Numbered from the stretch's first letter, positions 32,515-43,829 are shown. The stretch: 64,000 bases of DNA from Aegilops tauschii subsp. strangulata (GCF_002575655.3 NC_053039.3:225079622-225143621), one strand, 5' to 3'. Made by a program: numbers and translations. Notes: generated by a model not told the origin, from the letters alone.

Positions 32515-33266
32515 CTACTTTTTATTAATGATCAAACTCCTAGGCAGGAAATCAAGAAATTCATTTGTAGCAAAATGTTCCTTAATGATAGCGAAAAAGT
32601 TGGGGTGAACACTTATTGATTTGAGATCTGCATTTTCCTTACTAGAAGATTCACCCTTATTTTTAGGAACATACATAAATTTGGCAACTTTGGTAGTAGG
32701 AGGATTTGAAGTGTTTCTCATGGCAGAAAAGGCAGACCCTAAGTTGGTAATAATATCCTCAAGTTTATCTATTCTAGTGGAATCTTGATCTATCTTTTCA
32801 TTAACTATGGGTTCTTTTTCTCGAAAAAATTTCAGAGTAACTCCTACCTTAGATCCATATTGGGTAATTTGGTTGTGGATATTTTTATCCAAATTCTTGA
32901 TCAACTCTACAGTGGCAACTTTATTTTCGATAATTTCAAGCCTTTGCATCACATGTTCCAAAGTTAAAATAGTTCCATTAACCAAAAGAGGTGGTGGGCC
33001 AAAAAATCTATCATAGCATTATAAGAAACAAAAGTATGGCTACCCAAAAAATTCCCTCCGGTAATGGTGTCAAGAATATATCTGTTCCAAGGAGTGATGC
33101 CTACATAAAAATTGCGAAGAATAACGGAAGTAGATTGCTTCCTAGTGGATCTATTCTGAGCATTGCAAATTCTATGCCAAGCATCTTTTAGATTTTCTCC
33201 CTCCCTTTGTTTAAAATTAAAAACTTCATGATCGGGAGTACTAACAATGATAGAAGGACTGGCCAT
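32515..33266 (-). pseudogene. Athila-like gag, left copy, frameshifted
   Basis: Same gag as the right copy: MASPSIIVSTPDHEV start, DAWHRICNAQNRSTRKQST core, and an IDKLEDIITNLGSAFS helix. The frame breaks near 32975, where a GGGCCAAAAAAT stretch replaces GGGCCAAACAAAG of the right copy, and an extra stop follows INKK at 32515. It is therefore inactive, while its tandem sister is open. Confidence 0.85.
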
Positions 33267-33456
33267 AATGGCAAAACAAACGATCTAAAACATGGACACA
33301 CAACAGGCAAGCGAAAAGGGACGAACGAAAAAGGGAGAATAAAACGGCAAAGGTGAAGTGGGGTAGAGGAAAACGAGAGGCAAATGGCAAATAATGTAAT
33401 GCGAGGGATAAGAGTTTGTGATGGGTACTTGGTATGTCTTGACTTGAGCATAGATC

Positions 33457-33474
33457 TCCCCGGCAACGGCGCCA
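33457..33474 (-). promoter_or_regulatory. Primer-binding site of the left copy (tRNA-Asp type)
   Basis: TGGCGCCGTTGCCGGGGA on the - strand, the classic Athila primer site, 11 bp inside the LTR edge. Confidence 0.9.
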
Positions 33475-33485
33475 GAAATCCTTCT

Positions 33486-35066
33486 TGCTACCTCTTGAGC
33501 ATGCGTGGTTTTCCCTTGAAGAGGATAGGGTGATGCAGCAAAGTAGCGTAAGTATTTCCCTCAGTTTTTGAGAACCAAGGTATCAATCCAGTAGGAGACT
33601 ACACGCAAATTGCCTAGTACCTGCACAAACAATCAAGAACCTTGCAACCAACGCGATAAAGGGGTTGTCAATCCCTTCACGGCCACTTGCAAAAGTGAGA
33701 TCTGATAAAGATAATAAGATAAATATTTTTGGTATTTTTGTTGTATAGATTGGAAAATAAAGATTGCAAAGTAAATAGTAAACTAGAATTGTAGATTGGA
33801 ATCTTATATGATATAAAGTAGACCCGGGGACCATAGGTTTCACTAGTGGCTTCTCTTAAGATAGCATGTATTACGGTCGGTGAACTAATTACTACCGAGC
33901 AATTGATAGAAAAGCGCATAGTTATGAGAATATCTAGGCATGATCATGAACATAGGCATCACGTCCGTGTCAAGTAGACCAAAACTATTCTGCATCTACT
34001 ACTATTACTCCACACATCGACCGCTATCCAGCATGCATTTAGAGTATTACGTTCATAAGAACGGAGTAACACATTAGGCAAGATGACATGATGTAGAGGG
34101 ATAAACTCAAGCAATATGATATAAACCCCACCTTTTTATCCTCGATGGCAACTATACAATACGTGTCGGTTCCCTTTCTGTCACTGGGATCAAGCACCGC
34201 AAGATTGAACCCAAAGCTAAGCACTTCTCCCATTGCAAGAAAGATCAATCTAGTAGGCCAAACCAAACTGATAATTCGAAGAGACTTGCAAAGATAGTAA
34301 ATCATGCATATAAGAATTCCGAGAAGAATCAAGTATTGTTCATAGATAATCTTGATCATACACCCACAATTCATCGGATCTCGGCAAACACACCGCAAAA
34401 AGTATTATGTCGAATAGATCTCCAAGAACATCGAGGAGAACTTTGTATTGAGAACCAAAGAGAGAGAAGAAGCCATCTAGCTAATAACTATGGACCCGAA
34501 GGTCTGCGGTAAACTACTCACATATCATCGGAGAGGCTATGGTGTTGATGTAGAAGCCCTCCGTGATCGAACCCCCCTCCGACAGATCGCCGGAAAAGGC
34601 CCCAAGATGGGATCTCATGGGTACAGAAGGTTGCGGCGGTGGAAAAGTGGTTTCGTGGCTCCCCTGGATGTTTTCAGGGTATAAGAGTATATATAGGCGA
34701 AAGAAGTAGGTCGGTGGAGTTACGAGGGGGGCCCGAGGGTGGGGGGCGCGCCTACCCCCCTAGGCGCGCCCTCCTGCCTCATGGCTGCCTCGTTGCTTCC
34801 TTGACTTCCACTCCAAGTCTCCTGGATTGCGTTTGTTCCAAAAAAGATCCTCGCGAAGGTTTCGTTCCGTTTGGATTCCGTTTGTTATTCCTTTTCTGCG
34901 AAACACTGAAATAGGCAAAAAAACAACAATTTGCACTAGGCCTTCGGTTAATAGGTTAGTCCCAAAAATAACATAAAAGAGCATAATAAAGCCCATTAAA
35001 CATCCGAAACAGATAATATAATAGCATGGAACAATAAAAAATTATAGATACGTTGGAGACGTATCA
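33486..35066 (-). repeat. LTR B (middle LTR, shared)
   Basis: TGCTACCTCTTGAGC...GGAGACGTATCA, 1581 bp; serves as 5' LTR for the left and 3' LTR for the right copy. Confidence 0.9.
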
Positions 35067-35082
35067 AGCATCCCCAAGCTTA
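35067..35082 (-). promoter_or_regulatory. Polypurine tract of the right copy
   Basis: TTAAGCTTGGGGATGCT on the - strand directly before LTR B. Confidence 0.75.
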
Positions 35083-37993
35083 ATTCCCGCTCGTCCTCGA
35101 GTAGGTAATGTATAAAACAATTTTTTTGATGTGGAATGCTACCTAACATATTTTTTCAATGTAATTCTCTTTATTGTGGCATGAATTTTTAGATCCAAAA
35201 GATTCTAGACAAAGTTTTAATATTGACATAAAAATAGTAATACTTCAAGCATGCTAACAAGGCAATTATGTCTTATCAAAATAACAGAGCCAAAGAAAGC
35301 TTATCCCTACAAAATCATATAGTTTGGCCATGCTTCATTTTCGTCACACAAAATGCTCCCATCATGCACAACCCCGATGACAAGCCAAGCAATTGTTCCA
35401 TACTTAGCCTTTTCAAACTCTTTCAACTTTTACGCAATATATGAGCGCAAGCCATGGACATAGCACTATGGGTGGAATAGCATATGATGATGGGGGTTAT
35501 GTGAGAAGACAAAAAAGGAGAAAGTCTCACATTGACGTGGCTAATCAACGGGCTATGGAGATGCCCTTCAATTGATTTCAATGCGAGGAGTAGGTATTGC
35601 CATGCAACGGATGTGCTAAAGCTATAAATATATGAAAGCTCATCAAAAGAAACTAAGTGGGCGTGCATCCAACTTGCTTGCTCACGAAGACCTAGGGCAT
35701 TTTGAGGAAGCCCATCATTGGAATATACAAGCCAAGTTCTATAATGAAAAATTCCCACTAGTATATGAAAGTGACAAAATAAGAAACTCTCTATCATGAA
35801 GATCATGCTGCTATTTTGAAGCACAAGTGTGGAAAAAGGATAGTAACATTGTCCCTTCTCTCTTTTTCTCTCATTTTTTTGTTTGGGCTTCTTTGGCCTC
35901 TTTTTTTTGGGCTTCTTTGGCCTCTTTTTTATTTTTTCATCCGGAGTCTCATCCCGACTTGTGGGGGAATCATAGTCTCCATCATCCTTTCCTCACATGG
36001 GACAATGCTCTAATAATGAAAATCATCACACTTCTATTTACTTACAACTCAAGAATTACAACTCGATACTTAGAACAAAATATGACTCTATGTGAATGCC
36101 TCCGGCGGTGTACCGGAATATGCAATGAATCAAGAGCGACATGTATGAAAGAATTAAGAAGGTGGCTTTGCCACAAATACGATGTCAACCATATGCTCAT
36201 GCAAAGCAATGACAATGATGGAGCGTGTCATAATAAACAGAACGGTGGTAAGTTGCCTGGCAATATATCTCGGAATGGCTCTGGTAATGCCATAATAGGT
36301 AGGTATGGTGGCTGTTTTGAGGAAGATATAAGGAGGCTTATGTGTGATAGAGCGTATCGTATCACGGGATTTGGATGCACCAGCGAAGTTTGCACCAACT
36401 CTCAAGGTGAGAAAGGGCAATGCATGGTACCGAAGAGGCTAGCAGCGATGGAAGGGTGAAAGTGCATATAATCCATGGACTCAACATTAGTCATAAAGAA
36501 CTCACATACTTATTGCAAAAATCTACAAGTCATCAAAACTAAGCACTACACGCATGCTCCTAGAGGGATAGATTGGTAGGAAAATACCAACGCTCGTCCC
36601 CGACCGCCACTCATAAGGAAAGCAATCAAAGAACACCCCATACTTCAAATTTGTCACACAACTTTTACCATACGTGGATGCTATGGGACTTGCAAACCTC
36701 AACACGAGTATTTCTAAATTCCACAGTTACCCAACTAGCATGACTCTAACATTACCACCTTTATATCTTAAAACAACTATCAAGTATCAAAGTTATCATA
36801 GTATTTAATGCACTCTATATGAATGTTTTTATTATACCCATCTTGGATGCCTATCATATTAGGACTAGTTTTATAGCCAAAGCAAATTACCATGCTATTC
36901 TAAAAGACTCTCAAAATAATATAAGTGAAGCATGAGAGATCAATAATTTCTATAAAATAAAACCACCACCGTGCTCTAAAAAGGTATAAGTGAAGCACTA
37001 GAGCAAAATTATCTAGCTCAAAAGATATAAGTGAAGCACATAGAGTATTCTAATAAATTCCGATTCATGTGTGTCTCTCCCAAAAGGTGTGTACAGCAAG
37101 GATGATTGTGGTGAACTAAAAATCAAAGACTCAAATCATACAAGACGCTCCAAGCAAAACACATATCATGTGGTGAATAAAAATATAGCCTCGAGTAAAG
37201 TTACCGATAGACGAAGACGGAAGAGGGGATGCCTTCCGGGGCATCCCCAAGCTTAGGCTTTTGGTTGTCCTTGAATTTTACCTTGGGATGCCTTGGGTAT
37301 CCCCAATTTTAGGATTTTGCCACTCCTTGTTCCAAAATCCATCAAATCTTTACCCAAAAACTTGAAAACTTCACAACACAAAACTCAAACAGAAAAATCT
37401 CATGAGCTCCGTTAGTATAAGAAAACAAATCACCACCTTAATGTACTGTAATGAACTCATTCTTTATTTATATTGGTGTTAAACCTACTGTATTCCAACT
37501 TCTCTATGGTTCATACCCCCCCCCCCCCCCCCCCCCGATACTAGCCATAGATTCATCAAAAAAAGCAAACAACACACGAAAAACAGAATCTGTCAAAAAC
37601 AGAACAGTCTGTAGTAATCTGTATCAAACGTAAACTTCTGGAACTCCAAAAATTCTGAAATAAATTGGTGGACGTGAGGAATTTGTCTATCAATCATCTG
37701 AAAAAAGAATCAACCTAAAAGCACTCTCCAGTAAAGAACTGGCAGCTAATCTGGTGAGCACTAAAGTTTCTGTTTTTTTACAGCAAGATCGCAAAGACTT
37801 CCCCCATGTCTTCCCAACGGTTCTACTTGGCACAAACGCTAATTAAAACATAAAACCACATCTTAACAGAGGCTAGATGAATTATTTATTACTAAACAGA
37901 AACAAAAAGCAAGGAACAAAAATAAAATTGGGTTGCCTCCCAACAAGCGCTATCATTTAACGCCCCTAGCTAGGCATAAAAACAAGAATAGAT
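35083..37993 (-). other. Right copy, internal region without coding potential
   Basis: Closely matches 29553-32514 throughout; no pol. It has an uninterrupted run of 21 C at 37516-37536 where the left copy has 6. Confidence 0.8.
37516..37536. repeat. Poly-C run (21 C)
   Basis: TTCATA-C21-GATACTAG, against C6 in the tandem sister at about 31988-31993. Confidence 0.9.
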
Positions 37994-38809
37994 CTAGGTA
38001 TTGTCATCTTTGGTATGCAATTCTTCAATTGAACACTTATAACCCTTAGGAGTTTCCGTCTTTTTATTAATGATCAAACTCCTAGGCAGGAAATCAAGAA
38101 ATTCATTTGTAGCAAAAGGTTCCTTAATGATAGCGAACAAGTTGGGGTGAACACTTATTGATTTGAGATCCGCATTTTCCTTACTAGAAGATTCACCCTT
38201 ATTTTTAGGAACGTACATAAATTTGGCAAATTTGGTAGTAGGAGGATTTGAAGTGTTTCTCACGGCAGAAAAGGCAGACCCTAAGTTGGTAATAATATCC
38301 TCAAGTTTATCTATTCTAGTGGAATCTTGATCTATCTTTTCATTAACTATGGGTTCTTTTTCTCGAAAAAATTTCAGAGTAACTCCTACCTTAGATCCAT
38401 ATTGGGTAATTTGGTTGTGGATCTTTTTATCCAAATTCTCGAGCAACTCTACAGTGGCAACTTTATTTTCGATAATTTCAAGCCTTTGCATCACATGTTC
38501 CAAAGTTAAAATAGTTCCATTAACCAAAAGAGGTGGTGGGCCAAACAAAGCTGTCATAGCATTATAAGAATCAAAAGTATGGCTACCCAATAAATTCCCT
38601 CCGGTAATGGTGTCAAGAATATATCTGTTCCAAGGAGTGATGCCTACATAAAAATTGCGAAGAAGAACGGAAGTAGATTGCTTCCTAGTGGATCTATTCT
38701 GAGCATTGCAAATTCTATGCCAAGCATCTTTTAGATTTTCTCCCTCCCTTTGTTTAAAATTAAGAACTTCATGATCGGGAGTACTAACAATGATAGAAGG
38801 ACTGGCCAT
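37994..38809 (-). CDS. Athila-like gag, intact 271-codon frame
   Basis: Starts MASPSIIVSTPDHEV and reads through without a stop to TKDDNT. The core DAWHRICNAQNRSTRKQST and FYVGITPWNRYILDT is the retrotransposon gag domain of Athila-like elements (usually 'GETLREAWERFK...'). The middle has a helical IENKVATVELLENLDKKI and an IDKLEDIITNLGSAFS coiled stretch. No zinc knuckle and no protease follow, so it is shorter than autonomous Athila gag. Gag forms the particle; with no pol here, other elements must supply enzymes. The start is fixed by the leader position, about 190 bp from the primer site. Confidence 0.85.
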   Translation of the reverse strand: MASPSIIVSTPDHEVLNFKQREGENLKDAWHRICNAQNRSTRKQSTSVLLRNFYVGITPWNRYILDTITGGNLLGSHTFDSYNAMTALFGPPPLLVNGTILTLEHVMQRLEIIENKVATVELLENLDKKIHNQITQYGSKVGVTLKFFREKEPIVNEKIDQDSTRIDKLEDIITNLGSAFSAVRNTSNPPTTKFAKFMYVPKNKGESSSKENADLKSISVHPNLFAIIKEPFATNEFLDFLPRSLIINKKTETPKGYKCSIEELHTKDDNT

Positions 38810-38999
38810 AACGGCAAAACAAACGATCTAACACACGGACACACAAGAGGCAAGCGAAAAGGGACGAACGAAAAAGGGCGAATAAAACGGCAAAGGTGAA
38901 GTGGGGGAGAGGAAAATGAGAGGCAAATGGCAAATAATGTAATGCGAGGGATAAGAGTTTGTGATGGGTACTTGGTATGTCTTGACTTGAGCGTAAATC

Positions 39000-39017
39000 T
39001 CCCCGGCAATGGCGCCA
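39000..39017 (-). promoter_or_regulatory. Primer-binding site of the right copy
   Basis: TGGCGCCATTGCCGGGGA on the - strand, one mismatch from the left copy. Confidence 0.9.
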
Positions 39018-39028
39018 GAAATCCTTCT

Positions 39029-39676
39029 TCCTACCTCTTGAGCATGTGTTGGTTTTCCCTTGAAGAGGAAAGGGTGATGCAGCAAAGTAGCGTAAGTATT
39101 TCCCTCAGTTTTTGAGAACCAAGGTATCAATCCAGTAGGAGACTACACGCAAATCGCCTAGTACCTGCACAAACAATCAAGAACCTTGCAACCAACGCGA
39201 TAAAGGGGTTGTCAAACCCTTCCCGACCACTTGCAAAAGTGAGATCTGATAAAGATAATAAGATAAATATTTTTGGTATTTTTGTTGTATAGATTGGAAA
39301 ATAAAGATTGCAAAGTAAATAGTAAACTAGAATTGTAGATTGGAAACTTATATGATATAAAGTAGACCCGGGGGCCATAGGTTTCACTAGTGGCTTCTCT
39401 CAAGATAGCATGTATTACGGTGGGTGAACAAATTACTGCCAAGCAATTGATAGAAAAGCTCATAGTTATGAGAATATCTAGGCATGATCATGAACATAGG
39501 CATCACGTCCGTGTCAAGTAGACCGAAACGATTCTGCATCTACTACTATTACTCCACACATCGACCGCTATCCAACATGCATCTAGAGTATTAAGTTCAT
39601 AAGAACGGAGTAACACATTAGGCAAGATGACATGATGTAGAGGGATAAACTCAAGCAATATGATATAAACCCCATC
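39029..39676 (-). repeat. LTR C (5' LTR of the right copy), truncated
   Basis: It aligns with LTRs A and B from TCCTACCTCTTGAGC (TG to TC at the edge) to GATATAAACCCCATC and then stops. The U3 side, about 930 bp, is missing. Confidence 0.9.
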
Positions 39677-39878
39677 CGATGCGGAGCATCCTACAGACAT
39701 CACCATGTCAAGAGTCCGTTTGGCGATTGACACGTGCGACATACACTTCACATACAGAAAGGTATCATCGGAGCACCACGGATGACGAGGAGGAGTGCAA
39801 GCACAAGTGTACGCCTACACCGTCCGCGAGGCAAGCTTGGAAGCGACGACGGAAGAAGACGGTGCAAAATTTGCACTA

Positions 39879-40060
39879 CCGGACTGTCCGGTCGCCCAAC
39901 CGGACTGTCCGGTCCATCCAGAGAGCAGTTTTGGTCTGTGCAGAAATTGCACTACCGGACAGTCCGGTCCCCCAAGCGGACAGTCCGGTAGTACAATTTC
40001 TGGACGCCCAAAAGTTCTGTTTCCACCGGATTGTCCGGTCCCCCATACCGCACTGTCCGG
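39879..40060. repeat. Array of six 13-bp palindromes in the element H U3
   Basis: CCGGACTGTCCGG at 39879 and 39900; CCGGACAGTCCGG at 39955 and a GCGGAC variant at 39976; CCGGATTGTCCGG at 40026 and CCGCACTGTCCGG at 40048. They form three pairs with 21, 21 and 22 bp between starts. They lie about 85-265 bp upstream of the TATA box. Confidence 0.95.
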
Positions 40061-40143
40061 TAGTGCATCTGCGGGCCGAATTTGGGCAAGGCCCATGTAA
40101 CTTTACCCTTTCGCCCTCACTTACCCCTTCCTTGCCTTGGACC

Positions 40144-40152
40144 TATATATAT
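40144..40152 (+). promoter_or_regulatory. TATA box of the element H LTR
   Basis: TATATATAT in GGACCTATATATATCCC, downstream of the palindrome array and in the element's transcription direction. Confidence 0.6.
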
Positions 40153-40224
40153 CCCTCCTTCTCCTCCATTTTAGGGTTAGCTAAGATTAGAACTAGACAT
40201 TAGAGCTTAGCTCATGTATCTCCC

Positions 40225-40695
40225 TGAGGGAGTCCTGGATTAAGGGGTCCTCGGACAGCCGGACTATATCCTTTTGCCGGACTGTTGGACTATGAAGATA
40301 CAAGATTGAAGACTTCGTCCCGTGTCCGGATGGGACTCTCCTTTGCGTGGAAGGCAAGCTTGGCAATTCGGATATATAGATCTCCTCCCTTGTAACCGAC
40401 TCTGTGTAACCCTAGCCCCCTCCGGTGTCTATATAAACCGGAGGGTTTAGTCCGTAGGACAACAACAATCATAATCATAGGCTAGCTTCTAGGGTTTAGC
40501 CTCAACGATCTCGTGGTAGATCAACTCTTGTAATACTCATACCATCAAGATCAATCAAGCAGGAAGTAGGATATTACCTCCATCGAGAGGGCCCGAACCT
40601 GGGTAAACATTGTGTCCCCCGCCTCCTATTACCATACGCCTTAGACGCACAGTTCGGGACCCCCTACCAGAGATCCGCCGGTTTTGACACCGACA
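40225..40695 (+). repeat. 5' LTR of Tat-2
   Basis: TGAGGGAGTCCTGGATTAAG...TTTTGACACCGACA, 471 bp, TATA box TATATAAA at 40430-40437, and the family's GGGCCCGAACCTGGGTAAAC stretch. Confidence 0.95.
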
Positions 40696-40696
40696 T

Positions 40697-40714
40697 TGGT
40701 GCTTTCATTGAGAG
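40697..40714 (+). promoter_or_regulatory. Primer-binding site of Tat-2
   Basis: TGGTGCTTTCATTGAGAG starts one base after the LTR end ...CGACA. The tRNA is not assigned here. Confidence 0.7.
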
Positions 40715-40742
40715 TTCCACTGTGCTGTCACCATAAGGCTTG

Positions 40743-41879
40743 ATGGCTCTTTCGATCATCGGCAACGATGCGATCCAGGGTGAAGTTTTTCTCCCCGGAC
40801 AGATCTTCGTGTTCGGCGGCTTCGCACTGCGGGCCAACTCGCTTGGCCATCTGGAGCAGATCAAGAGCTACGCCCCTAGCCGTCAGGTCAGGTTTGGAAA
40901 CCTAAACTATACTGCCGACATCCGCGGAGACTTGGTCTTCGACGGATTCGAGCCCATGTCAGGTGCGCCGCACGGTCACGACGAGCATACTTAACTCTAC
41001 CGCCGGACGGTGTTCGGGAGATCACACCTGTGCCTACTCCGGTCCTTAGTCCGGAGCAGATTGCGCCGTTTGAGGACGGGTGGATGGACCCCGCCACGGA
41101 GGCCGCACACTCAGTGGCGATAGAGCCGAATACTAACTTCACCTACTACTAGACCTGTGTTGCCGGATCCTTGGATTCGTCCCCGGCCATGGGCTCCGAA
41201 CCGCCTGCGTCCGTGCCTATCGTATCTGATTGGGCGCCGATCATGGAGTTTTCCTCCGCGGATATCTTTCAGCACTCGCCCTTGGGCGATGTGCTAAATT
41301 CATTAAGGTCTTCTCCTTGTCAGGAGGCCCTTGGCCGAACTGTGTCCGGCCTGAGTGGGAAGCGGACGACGAAGAAATTCGTTCCCCACCCACCACCCAC
41401 TTAATAGCCACTGTCGATGACTTATCCGACATGCTCGATTTCGGCTCCGAAGACATCGACGGTATGGACGACGATGCTGGAGAGGAACAGGAACCACCGC
41501 CCACAGGGCGCTGGACAGCCACTTCATCACACGATATATATATGGTGGATACACCCAAAGAAAACAATGACGAGGAACGGAAGGATGCAGCGAAGGATAG
41601 TCCCCTCGAGAAGCAACAAAAGCGACGACGTAGGTGCCGCTCCAAATCCTGCCTCGGCAAAAACAGCGACAACAGCGCAGGAAAGAATAATACCCTGGTC
41701 GACTCCAAAGGAAACGATGACCACGGGGACCCGGCGACAGAGCAGGATGAACCAGCGACGGCGAACATAGTATAGAGCCGCTGTCCGGTCACGGCGAAGC
41801 CGAGGGTAAAGCTAATCAACCTGCCTCCGGAGAAGAGAATAGTCCGGACGATGATGCACACATCATCCCGGATAGGCAC
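40743..41879 (+). pseudogene. Tat-2 gag, N-terminal region, frameshifted
   Basis: It starts at ATG 40743 (MALSIIGNDAIQGEVFLPGQ) and is open to 40994. It continues in other frames (PEQIAPFEDGWMDPATEAA near 41045-41100; DLSDMLDFGSEDIDGMDDD near 41420-41480). The region is acidic and low-complexity with Lys/Arg patches, as in the extended N-terminus of Tat gag. At least two frame breaks occur before the structural gag frame begins near 41820. Confidence 0.7.
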
Positions 41880-42921
41880 ATGGAGCAAGAGAATCTCCAT
41901 AGAAGGCTTATTGCCACCGCAAGGAGTCTAAAGAAGCAGAAGCAAAGGCTTAAGGCCGCGCAAAATACACTCAATAGTAGATGGAACAAAGTGCTCGACA
42001 CTGCAGAAAAGTATGGTGGTAGTCGCCACACAAAGAGCTATCCAAAGCGCAAGCTACTGCCTGAATTCGATGATGAGGCTTTGGAGCCTATACAGCCGAA
42101 AAATAAAACGGCCGATCAGCCGGATCGACCACCCCATGGCCGCGATAGGGCGGCTAATGATGTCGCACATAAGTCAGCACACGATTCACGTAAGGACTTG
42201 CATCAAAAAGTCGGTATGACCAGGTCCATCTACGGATCTAGGAAGCGTGCTCCGGCGCAGAATCAAAACCGAACACTACAACCATCAGAACGCCATGACA
42301 CATCCAAATACAGGGGTGCCGCGCACCCCCTATGCTTCACCGATGAGGTGATGGATCACGAATTCCCAGAGGGATTCAAACCCGTGAACATAGAGGCGTA
42401 CGACGGAACGACAGACCCTGGGGTCTGGATTGAGGACTTTATCCTTCATATCCATATGGCTCGCGGAGATGATCTCCACGGCATCAAATACTTGCCCCTC
42501 AAGTTGAAAGGACCAGCTCGGCATTGGCTGAAGAGCCTCCCCGAAAACTCAATTGGAAGTTGGGAAGAGCTTGAGGATGCTTTTAGGGCTAATTTTCAAG
42601 GGACCTATGTCCGACCTCCGGATGCAGACGATTTAAGTCATATAATTCAACAGCCCGGAGAGTCAGCCCGAAAGCTTTGGAACAGATTCCTCACTAAGAA
42701 GAATCAAATCATCGACTGCCCGGACGCCGAAGCCTTAGCGGCTTTCAAACACAGTGTCCTGGACGAATGGCTCGCCAGACACCTCGGCCAGGAAAAACCA
42801 AGGACAATGGCAGCCCTAACAAGCCTTATGACCCGCTTTTGTGCGGGCGAGGATAGTTGGCTTGCCTGTAGCGGCACCAGCGACCCAGGCACATCCGAAG
42901 TCAGGGATGGCAATGGAAAAC
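41880..42921 (+). pseudogene. Tat-2 gag core, interrupted by gypsy-2
   Basis: An open frame holding the Retrotrans_gag domain: FTDEVMDHEFPEGFKPVNIE, then YDGTTDPGVWIEDFILHIHM, LPLKLKGPARHWLKSLPENS, and GSWEELEDAFRANFQGTYV (residues about 155-330 of this frame). The N-terminal part is basic and helical (RRLIATARSLKKQKQRLKAA). It is cut at 42921 by gypsy-2. Beyond the insertion the same phase continues at 51328, so the split is a clean insertion without loss. Gag builds the particle and binds element RNA. Confidence 0.9.
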
Positions 42922-43814
42922 TGTCGGATGTGGGGTTCTGGCAAACCCTTAAGGTTCAAACACTGGGGTGCGCGCGAAGTCTTTCCCTCCTACCGATCTA
43001 CGCCCTAGCTCGCTAAGATCTCGCGGATGAACTCGACGAACTCGCAACACAGAAAGACACAAGGTTTATACTGGTTCGGGCCACCATTGTAGTGTAATAC
43101 CCTACTCCAATGTGGTGGTGGTGGATTGCCTCTAGGGCTGATGATGAACAGTACAAGGGAAGAATAGCCTCCTGAGGTTGAGGTGTTCTTGTGGGTAGGC
43201 TCTCGATTGGGTTGGATCAAGCTAAGAAGAGATGCCCCTACTATGGTGGCTAGCTCTACTTATATAGGCCCTGGTCCTCTTCCCAAATATCGAGCGGGAA
43301 GGGAGCCAACAACGGCGCGCAAATTTAAAGGGGGACAGCTAGTACAAGCTATCCTGACAAAAGTGGTCTTCGCCTGCGAAAAGCTCTGGTGGTGACGCCA
43401 TCTTGGGCTCCACGATGACCTCTGTCTTGCCGTCCTCCTGGTCTTGGTCTCATTGCACCAATATAGCAACCTTTGCCTGATGCCTTGGTACTCCTCGCCT
43501 GCGCTGGCCTCCTTAGCACCAAAGAGGAAACAAGGACGCTGCGCGCGCTGGCGCCCGCCTGGTGTCGTTCGTCATGGCTCATGTCACGAGAGCCTCGTGA
43601 GGTTTGCCCCGCCTTGATATCTCCGCTCCTCGTGAGCCTGCCTGGCTAGGCCACTCTAGAGGAGGTTTTGCGTCGTCCGCCTCGCGAGGCTTGGACCCTC
43701 GCAAGGGTCTTGGATGCCTTGTTGATGAAGATGGGCCGTACGGCCTGCTTGCTTAGCCACGCTCTGGGCCGCAGGCAGGCAAGTCTGGGGACCCCCGTTC
43801 CTAGAACACCGACA
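42922..43814 (-). repeat. 3' LTR of gypsy-2
   Basis: On the + strand TGTCGGATGTGGGGTTC...TAGAACACCGACA. On the - strand the TATA box CCTATATAAG lies near 43258-43267. Confidence 0.95.
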
Positions 43815-43829
43815 GTAGCCCCCGGGCCC
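43815..43829 (-). promoter_or_regulatory. Polypurine tract of gypsy-2
   Basis: GGGCCCGGGGGCTAC on the - strand, directly before the 3' LTR. Confidence 0.85.

Larger units (their letters stand above)
27955..39676 (-). mobile_element. Athila-like non-autonomous element in tandem form (LTR-internal-LTR-internal-LTR)
   Basis: Three same-orientation LTRs (27955-29536, 33486-35066, 39029-39676) separate two near-identical internal regions (29537-33485 and 35067-39028). Each internal region has a primer site (TGGCGCC(G/A)TTGCCGGGGA) on the right, a gag frame and a polypurine tract on the left, so each LTR-bounded half is a complete non-autonomous element sharing the middle LTR. No RT, integrase or protease is found in either. 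The left flank is ACGCC in gypsy-1 RT. The right LTR is cut at 39676, so no TSD is testable. Confidence 0.9.
39677..40224 (+). repeat. Element H 5' LTR, left part (U3, TATA)
   Basis: It starts at the break with LTR C. It contains six CCGGAC-T/A-GTCCGG palindromes and a TATA box CCTATATATATCCC (40142-40155), and runs to the Tat-2 insertion. Its continuation is 57437-57780, proved by the CTCCC duplication on both sides of Tat-2. The true LTR start is not identifiable. Confidence 0.75.

Noticed and set aside
39879..40060. CRISPR-like array.
   Set aside because: The repeats are palindromes of 13 bp with short irregular spacers in a plant LTR; no cas genes and no prokaryotic context.
41241..41900. 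219-codon - strand frame opposite Tat-2 gag.
   Set aside because: Shadow of the Asp/Glu- and Lys-rich gag N-terminus. Low-complexity reverse complement with no domain and no promoter.
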